Assembly: GCA_037576215.1 (NCBI GenBank)
Contig: JBANDB010000006.1
Location: 2,914,001 to 2,978,000 of the forward strand
Direction of reading: 5' to 3'
Origin: Armillaria gallica
Taxonomy: Eukaryota > Basidiomycota > Agaricomycetes > Agaricales > Physalacriaceae
Length of the DNA: 64,000 nucleotides
Below are positions 56,565-64,000 of this stretch, in pieces. Each line of letters opens with the position of its first letter. The first letter of the stretch is position 1. The notes beneath the pieces were generated by a model. The model had not been told where the DNA came from, did not search any database, and was given only the letters and a program-made list of their open reading frames with translations. The position numbers were made by a program, and so were the translations under genes.

Positions 56565-57370
56565 ATGACTCGCGATCCTAATGACCAGGCACTTCCTTAC
56601 GGCTGGATCAAACAGGTCCATGAATCAGGCCATCCTTACTACGTGAGTCCTTCGTTGTCTTTTGAAGTCTAGTCCTCCTGGTTGACACAATTTCGGCATA
56701 GGTTGATACCCGTGCCAATCCCTCGCGCTCCATCTGGGTGCACCCTTACGAAGACGACCAGTTTCTCAAGGAACACCCCGGTATTCGAGAAAAGACTCAC
56801 CCTGCCCCCGATTATTCCCCCGAAAATAGTGGCCATTCGTTTAGCAGTACTTCTGCTCCGCACCACAAGCGCGGGTTCTTTGGGAAACTGAAGGATAAGG
56901 CTATTGGCAGTAAAGAAGAACGCCAGGCCGGGAAGGATCGGATCGCAATGGTGAGTGCGCTCAACGGCCATACTGTATCAAGGGAAAATCAGAAACTTAT
57001 TGTGATGCAGCTCCAGGAACAGAGAAGTCAGCAGTATGGTGCTAACCAGACTTTTTATGGTGGTCATGGCACATCTGAGTACAGGGCGCCCCAATATGGA
57101 GCATCACGGTACCCTCAAACGGTGTACCAGCAGCAGCCAGTTGTCGCTACGCAGCGTCGACAAGGTGGAGGCATGGGAGGCATGGGAGGCATGGCGCTTC
57201 CTCTGGTCGGTGGTCTGGCTGGCGGTCTTCTTCTTGGAGATTTGCTAGACGGAGGATTTAATGACCACAATGATTTTGGCGGAGGTGATGATTATAACGG
57301 CGGTGGCGGGGGCGGTGATTTCGGTGGGGGCGGTGACTTTGGCGGAGGCTTTGGCGGAGGTGACTTCTAA
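56565..57370 (+). CDS. WW-domain protein with a glycine-rich tail
   Basis: Starts MTRDPNDQALPYGWIKQVHE at 56565. A WW domain spans the first intron: LPYGWIKQVHESGHPYYVDT, then SRSIWVHPYEDD, with the two Trp and the Tyr pair in place and His in the final Pro context. Then comes a basic stretch GFFGKLKDKAIGSKEERQAG, a Gln/Tyr-rich part, GMGGMGGMALPLVGGLAGGL and a Gly/Asp/Phe-rich tail of GGGDF-type repeats to 57370. Comparable proteins are common in mushrooms. WW domains bind Pro-rich ligands; the glycine-rich end resembles membrane-active or phase-separating segments, which is only an inference. Confidence 0.85.
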
Positions 57371-57597
57371 GCGATATTTGTACTAGCCCTTATTTTTATG
57401 TAGCGATAGACGTTTATTTTCTGCATGTTTTACTTACGTTATAACATTGACTAACAGTGAATGACCGAACTTGGAATGAACTCGTGTGAATTTCAGTCAT
57501 TTTTGCTGAGCTCATCGTGGTCGACGCGACACTGTGGACGTCGCCCCCGACGTCAGGCAGCAGACCGCTTGCCTCCATACCACCACCACCCTCATAC

Positions 57598-60500
57598 ATG
57601 GCGCCGACATTGCCATCCTCCCTGAGCCCCCATATATGCATCATACCCTCCGACGATCTCACACAGCTTCTCCAGTCCTCCTCTTTGCCGCCTTTGCCCG
57701 CAATTCTTCAATCTTTCTCTCCGCTACCACAAGGTCGGTTCACTCTTAACGGCTTTAGATCAATTAGAGAACTTGAGTTTTCTTGCAGTCACTACTCGGA
57801 CGACATCCCTAACATCCGTGCCCCACTCGTCATTTGCCTTGCGTTTCTCGGACCTCTCAGAGATAGAAACTGCATGCAGAGAAGACGAAGAACAGAGAGC
57901 AGCTAGGACACTTGACTGGATTGGTGAACGAATAGGCCGGAGATGTGCAAAATGGGTCGAAGATATCCAGAAACTTGGGGAGAAGGATGCGTCGAGGACA
58001 CCTGGTGGGACGAAGTACGGCGCTGTGCAGAAGGAAACCATGTACCCTCAAGAACGGAGACTTGGAACCATCCAGTTGCAGGTACGTCCTGTAGACATAT
58101 TTTCAAGAATTCAACTGAAGAGTTGCCAGTCATTATGGGAGTGTCAACCAATGCACCTAATCCTCTACAAGCAATAACGGCGCTTCATGCCAGACCTCTA
58201 GAGTTCCCGTCATGGGTAGATCCCAATATTCTTCGGTGCACTTTGATTATACATCCCCAGGATTCTGTTCTGTCAGATGAAGAGTACGTCTTGAGCTTTA
58301 CTTATCTGCATGGTATAGTCTTATGTCGTCTAGAGCTGGTGCTCTCTTCAATGCCGTCAAGAAGCAATTTGGCTTGCATAGCTATCTTCTGCCTCTTGCA
58401 TTGCCTGACCCACCACCGCCGCCAGTTCCAGTGCCCGCGCTGGTACCCCGCGTGCCACCCCTCTCATCTAATGATTCAGCGCAACCTGGACCCGCTGGAC
58501 CTAATGGTGATGCAGAATACTCCAATGCTGATGTTACCTTGAACACATTGGGACTTGGAGAGACCGATATACAACGAACCGCTAGATTCACGCGTGAATT
58601 TCTGGTTATGAGCTTGCTTCCATGGATGGAGAAATGCGTTGTAGAATGGAACGAGAATGTGTGTCCGTCATTCCTCAAGTTTATCAACTTCGCTGATTGT
58701 CCTAGTTTTCCTCAACACGACGGCTTCCATCTCGTCTTTTCTCTTCAACGCGTCGCTTTTTTGGTTCTCCCTCTCCATCACCCGCTCCGACTCATAATTC
58801 GCACCATTCAGTCTCCAGTATTCGCTCCAACACATTTGCCGGGTCGATACCTAGTTCGGGACCCCCTCCCCTCCCTCAACAACGCCGGCTGGCTGAGTTC
58901 GCCACCATAATAGGAGATTACAAGCTAGCTGTGAATGTGTGGGAAGCACTCCGTAAAGAAGGACAAGGTGGTTCTGTAAGTCGCGACATCTTGAGTGATG
59001 CTAGGTTTTGATAGTGTCACCAGGATATTCTCCCACTCTTACTATCTCCGTCACCAGCTATCCCCTTACACGTTTCTACGACTTTGAACAGCATCCATCC
59101 ATCAACACCTGACCCGCCTGCAAGTGCGCAGTTGCGGGCCTTAGTATATGCCGTCCGTTGGGAAGCAGGCATTGGTCATCAGGATTTTTTGAGTGACATG
59201 CTCGAGGGCGAACGATGGCTCGTCTGGGCCGCAGGAAGCGTGAGTTATCCGCATCTGCCTCTCTTTACACGTAATTGTCTGACAAAAGTATATGCAGTCA
59301 GAGGAAGCACCCTCGGCATTGTTGCTAGCTCATGCTGCGTTATTGACCACAGCTAAAGGGGCACGTAGACGGGCTGCGTTATGGTACGTGTCGGCTGCAA
59401 ATAGACTTGAAAAGTGTGGAATTGTGAGCACTACTCGATGCCAATCGTGATGAGGTATCTGAATCATTTATGAGTATAGAAGCCACTTACCATGTATTTT
59501 CTCCGGAAAGCGCATGAGTTGTACAAGGTGCGGCGACCGAAAGAGCTCTCACCCTCTTTTTGGGACTCTGAAGGGAAATCACCGTCGTCAACTGAGGACC
59601 TAAATGCAATGCTGTCAGTCATCGAACACCCATTAGGTATGCTACGTTTTTACGTTCCGGACTAAGCGCTCACTTCTGCGTCAGGTCGCCTGCTATATAC
59701 TACTGGAGATGTCTTAGACGCTGTCAGGTTCTTCTTAGGACTTTTACGGGGTACTTCTGGAGCTTCATCACGATTGTCAGGACTGGTGACAAATGTGGAT
59801 GGAGAACCACCTGCACCGTCCACGGATAAAATGTTTCTGGATGACTTTAGAGTGGCTTTAGCTGTACGATGAGTTTCTCGTCGTATACCGCTTTGACTTA
59901 TTTCTTCCGCAGCATTATATATCAACGCCATCCGATAAGATGGCACTCAAAGATCTAAACCTTCCTTTCAATTTCTGTGTACCGCGGCAGTGCTGCGTTC
60001 GTCTTCCCCATGTAAGCTCAGATGAGGATCATTGGAAACAACGAGAAGAAGACTGGGTGAGATTTCGTAAAGAGCAAGGATCCTCAGAAGGTCTCGCCAA
60101 GGGAGGACATGCAGCAGTTGATGGTAACATCAACTTGTTTTTTCATATTTATGATTCTCACATCTTTATATTCTCTTCAGAAACATTTTGGATCGACTTG
60201 GCTTTGCGGAATCCATTAGACACCGAAGTCAACCTTTCAGAAGTCACAGTAGTTGTAGAGGAGTCGAAGATGCAAGAGCCGTCCTCGTCTAAACAATTTA
60301 TCGACATCCAGACCGTCGACGACGTTGTGCTGGGTCCTAAGGAGTCTAAGATAGTGCGTTGATTTCGGATTCACTATACGCGGTTTTGATGTTTTTCTAG
60401 GTCTCTGTTGCTATCAAAGCACGGCGGCCTGCGTCCTTGATCATCACTCACGCGACATATCGGTTCCTGTCTCTCCTCTTTACTACGGAGTCTCTCGCTT

Positions 60501-62455
60501 CTAAGGGTAAACGGCTACACAATACACCCGCGCAACGGCAAACTCCAACGTATACTCCGGATGTACTAATCAAAGCTGATGTTGCAGAGGCGAGCCACAA
60601 GTTGTTGGCGAACTTCGTAGATGATCGACGGCTCGTTCTGGGTCACGGTGAAACTAGGCCTTTGGCACTTTGGCTGTCGAACACGGGCACCCGGCCAATC
60701 AACGAAGTGTGGCTAGTAGCTGGGGCGGAAGATGAAATATGGGTGGAAGATGACGAACACCTAGTCCCTAGTGCATCCGGTTAGTTTGTGTTGACCAGCT
60801 GAGACTACCATGTTCTGATTGCTGGATTTATAGCGTCTGATCTGAGTGCTGAGACTCTGGACGTAGATAATACTACGATTCCGGCTAGGCCTCAACAAGT
60901 CAAACTCGACTCTCCCCTACAACCTGGAAGCTCCGTCGAGTTGTCCATAGCTCTTCACGCTCAAGAAACGGGACAACAAGAACTTTGTCTCCTTATTGTA
61001 TATCGTGGGGTAATCATGTTTTTTTGCACCGTCTAGATGTTTGCTAACCGATTACTTGTAACAGGCTCCTGGACACTTTCGATCGGTGCAGGTTACTCGA
61101 GATTACGAGGTTCAACCTCTACTGAGGATATCTGCTGTCACGAATCCCTCATCCATGCCTGACGATCTATTTTTGCTGAATTTGGATATCGAAAATGTAT
61201 CGTCGTCAGTTTTACTACTAACACAAGTAACGACCATGAGTCCGACCTGGCAGTGTCGATCAATCGCGCAAGATCCTTTGTGAGTTTTGCGTCACCTCGG
61301 TTGGGTATAACACTCAAGTTTTTTTGCAGAGGTCTTGTGCAGCCTTCTCAATCGTCACATCTATACTTGGGTGCAAATCATTGGAAGGAAGCGGCAGATC
61401 CACAAGAATCAGTTCAATTTATCTCGAGAAAACTGTCGGATGTCCTTCAAGGCGCATCCCTCGATCCTGCAACGCCTCTTCCTACCCGTTTGCATTGTAG
61501 CCACATGTACAAGGTCTGTCCCTACGCCGTTCCCAGCATACTCCTTCTGATAGCATACAGGCATCCCACCATCGGGCGCCCTTAGAAGTGACTACTCGGC
61601 ATTTCATTCACAGTGGCCGGCGCAATTACACGACAAGAAATATTTGCCAGTCGCACCCGCTCATACCCCCGGGAAATTATTCCTCAATCTTTCCATTATA
61701 TCATCCAAATTCTGTTGATATAGTGGTATTTTGGGAGATACCAACTCAGCATCGCAGTGGCCATGTTCTGTTAGCAGGGATTAACGTTGGAGTAGGACAC
61801 GCGGCCTTGAGGGATATTGTGAACCTGGCTGAGAATGCTAAGGCAACGCGAAATATGTATGCTGAGACCCAGCGAGAGAAGGTGAAGATGCTCCAAACTG
61901 TGAGGGACAGCGAGTGGAATTCAGAGATGGATCCCATCGTGCTCACTGCTCAGACGACTGAAACCCTGGACCACGATTTCACAAACGGGTAGGCTGTCTT
62001 CGTTAGGTTATGTTGTCAACCTCTCATGAGCATTGCATAGGACATGTCGCCTACCCGTTACTTTCACCATCAGGAACCACTCCTTGACGCACAGATCAAG
62101 TTTTGTGCTGAAACTGCTTCCAGAACAGTCTATAGACGCGCCCACTGCGTAAGTTACTCCTTCATATCTTCGCAACAATTTCTCATCCTATTATAGGAGT
62201 GTCATCCGACCATGTTACTCTGGCCGGCTATCCTTCCGGGGAGTACTGAATCCAACTGAGTTGATCACAATACACCCTAAGATGTGGGCATCACGACCCG
62301 GTCTGTATGGTCTGCATGCATGGCACATGGAGGTAGAGGTGCATGAGCTTGATCAGATTCCAGATGACAAACCACGGATACGACATCATTATATCCAAGA
62401 GTCTGGGCAGGCGCACCATTCTAACATTATTGTACGTGATACTCGGGGAGTGTAA
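57598..62455 (+). CDS. TRS85: TRAPP subunit Trs85/TRAPPC8
   Basis: Large subunit of the TRAPP III complex, the Ypt1/Rab1 exchange factor of autophagy and ER-Golgi traffic. It starts [20 protein letters not shown] at 57598; no ATG exists further upstream in frame. Diagnostic blocks are [139 protein letters not shown] and [16 protein letters not shown]. The C-terminal half is Ig-like. One base seems missing at 58001-58002: an extra C gives SRTPWWDEVRR. There are about 17 short introns. It ends [10 protein letters not shown], stop at 62453-62455. Confidence 0.9.
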
Positions 62456-62522
62456 TCTTTGTTATATTACAACTACCATATAATCCGCCATTCATCATAT
62501 TTGAGATACAGGTAGTCTAGAG

Positions 62523-63433
62523 CTAATTGGAGTCGTCCTCCGAGGCCTTGGCTTTCTTGCTGGCTGCCAACCGCTGTTTCTTGACCCTCGTATTAAACAC
62601 GGTCTGAAAGATAAGGTTAGGGCGTTTGTTGCAGTAGTTGAAACGTGAAGGGCGTACGCCGAGCACAAATTGGATCAAATTGAAAAAGGGCACCCAGAGC
62701 TAAAGGGAAGAAGTTAGAGCACGATAGTATTCCTTTTGGATATTCCTTACGTGTTGAGGAACGTATTTTTGAGCCACAAGCATGGACAAGGGCGAGACAA
62801 CCCATGTAATCTGAGAAACATTAAGTTACTCAATTGTTAGGAAAGGGAGAGTAGCGTACACGTAAAACAGGCAGGAAACCAGCTTTCACGGTTTTAATTA
62901 TGCCATCGAACGTCTTGGTTCCGTTTATAATGGCAATAGACGAGAGGTAGACTCAGGGAACGTTCAGTCTGGAAGGTTCATAAAGGACGACGAACGCACT
63001 TGTTGCTTGAATGGGCGCCACCAGAAGATTGTTGGCGATTATCTGCTGAACCCGTGCAGACGTCCCAGTCTTCCCCGCAAATGCCTTTTGGATAGCGCCG
63101 ACAAGGACGTGGCTCATTGGGGCAGACACCAAGAAGCCATAGAGCGCCATCTTCAGTGCTTTTGCATCAATATGGTATTGGGCAAGAACGCGCAGGAAGA
63201 AGGGCGCATGTCGCGGTACTCTGGGCGGTATTCCAGCAAAGTTGCTGCCGAGAACCTCTTGCAGAAGACAGAGAGTTGCTACACGTGGTAACTGTTACGA
63301 TGAGCCTTGCTGGCTGGAAATACTGCGTACCAGTGGTGATTGCCTTTGTGCGCAAAGGATGGGCCACCAGTTCATTGAGGTACTTGACGAGAAGGGGGTG
63401 AGGCCCTCTGGCGGTGGTGACGGGAGCGCTCAT
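62523..63433 (-). CDS. Mpv17/PMP22 family peroxisomal or mitochondrial membrane protein
   Basis: Four-helix membrane protein of the Mpv17/PMP22 family. It starts MSAPVTTARGPHPLLVKYLN at 63433, then ELVAHPLRTKAITTG, the typical Y-L-x2-L-x3-P-x2-T-K-x2-T-x-G start. Next come LCLLQEVLGSNFAGIPPRVP, ALKMALYGFLVSAPMSHVLV, ARVQQIIANNLLVAPIQATS, VKAGFLPVLRITWVVSPLSM and WVPFFNLIQFVLG, the family's W-x3-F-x2-N-F/L-x-x-V end. An intron follows, then TVFNTRVKKQRLAASKKAKA and SEDDSN, stop at 62523-62525. The basic tail fits fungal PMP22 proteins. The pore or transport role in the family is unsettled. Convergent with TRS85, 67 bp apart. Confidence 0.85.
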
Positions 63434-63650
63434 CAGTGCTTACTGACGGCCCTCTGACGAGCGCCATCTTGTACATATGTCATTTGCTAGCAAGTGATCT
63501 AATCGGCTCATTGGTAACCGGATCCGGTCGGAGGCAGTTTTATCAAAATGTAAAAAGCAATAAGTACATAGTCTACGTTCGTAGAGTAATCTAAGTGGGT
63601 ATTATAATACGAAAGCTCATTGACCCTTGACCCTAGAAGACTATTAGACT

Positions 63651-64000
63651 CTATAGCATGATGAATGGTATGTCAACGTACCATAACTTGACATAATCGG
63701 CCAAGCTAACCATGCAAATGGTTTGCCATATACCGAGACCTATACGGGGAGTAACACCACGGTAGAGTCCCTTGAGACCATTTTCCTTGTAGATGTAGGA
63801 CAACGTGTTAAGAATCGTAAGCTTCTCGGGCCGGTTAGCATTCGCTGCTCCTTTTGCCATAGATTGCATCTAAATGCCAGTTGATAAGCTCAGTACAACC
63901 ACGATAAGAGAGACATACCTCAACACGAATGACCTCAATCGGCTGATTCCAAGTAGCCAGGGTTCCACCAACAGTCGAGGCCGCAATTTTCTCGAAAGCA
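63651..64000 (-). CDS. YHM2: Mitochondrial carrier, YHM2-like (3' part, cut by window edge)
   Basis: C-terminal third of an SLC25 carrier. The visible exons read AFEKIAASTVGGTLATWNQP, IEVIRVE, an intron, then MQSMAKGAANANRPEKLTIL, NTLSYIYKENGLKGLYRGVT and PRIGLGIWQTICMVSLADYV. The third-repeat signature (NQPIEVIRVEMQSMAKGA) is the one I recognise from Yhm2, the citrate/oxoglutarate carrier that supplies cytosolic NADPH. It ends KLWYVDIPFIML, stop at 63651. The upstream two-thirds lie beyond base 64000. Confidence 0.8.

Overview
This window is nuclear DNA of a mushroom-forming basidiomycete (Agaricomycetes). Nearly every gene is split by several short GT-AG introns of about 47-60 nt. Genes are packed on both strands with very short gaps, and the protein families fit this group: a DUF6535 membrane protein, a membrane-anchored heparinase II/III-like protein, a SKN1/KRE6 glucan-synthesis protein, an agaric-type F-box protein and a C-terminal Zn2Cys6 protein. 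No bacterial operons, CRISPR arrays, rRNA or convincing tRNA genes were seen.

Layout. 0.2-3.3 kb: DUF6535 gene. 3.5-5.0 kb: a gene graveyard with remnants of an MFS transporter and a peroxisomal-type thiolase. Inside it lies a tandem pair of leader-like sequences, one with and one without a 55-nt intron. 5.3-9.5 kb: heparinase-like and Mid2/SKG6-like surface proteins. 10.1-16.7 kb: methylmalonate-semialdehyde dehydrogenase, a divergent Myb/SANT-like protein, and Rab GDI. 16.8-24.9 kb: RAV1 (V-ATPase assembly regulator) divergent from a multi-FAS1 membrane protein. 25.1-28.4 kb: carnitine/acylcarnitine carrier and an uncharacterised agaric-type protein. 28.8-36.8 kb: N-acetylglutamate synthase, F-box protein, UBE2O-type ubiquitin enzyme. 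37.0-45.7 kb: KRE6/SKN1, a SNAPc-like subunit, Ima1, low-molecular-weight tyrosine phosphatase, an SH3BGR/thioredoxin-like protein and an SDR. 46.2-51.4 kb: seipin, an unknown protein, a lipocalin-like protein and an LCCL-domain membrane protein. 51.6-53.1 kb: Zn2Cys6 protein. 53.1-55.4 kb: the largest gene-poor stretch. 55.4-64.0 kb: zinc-finger protein, WW-domain protein, TRS85/TRAPPC8, PMP22/Mpv17 protein and the 3' part of a YHM2-like carrier.

Most intact genes are housekeeping: mitochondrial metabolism and transport, vesicle traffic, lipid storage, cell-wall glucan, ubiquitin. They do not form one pathway. The strongest unexplained signals are the leader pair at 3.84-4.03 kb that differs by exact loss of an intron, a cluster of three GC-AG introns in three consecutive genes, recurrent CACGTG boxes just upstream of start codons, and about a dozen one-base frame breaks in otherwise conserved genes. 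Those breaks look more like homopolymer sequencing or assembly errors than real pseudogenes. Exon ends were placed by eye from splice motifs and conserved protein joins. Similarity statements rest on recognised family motifs, not on a database search.
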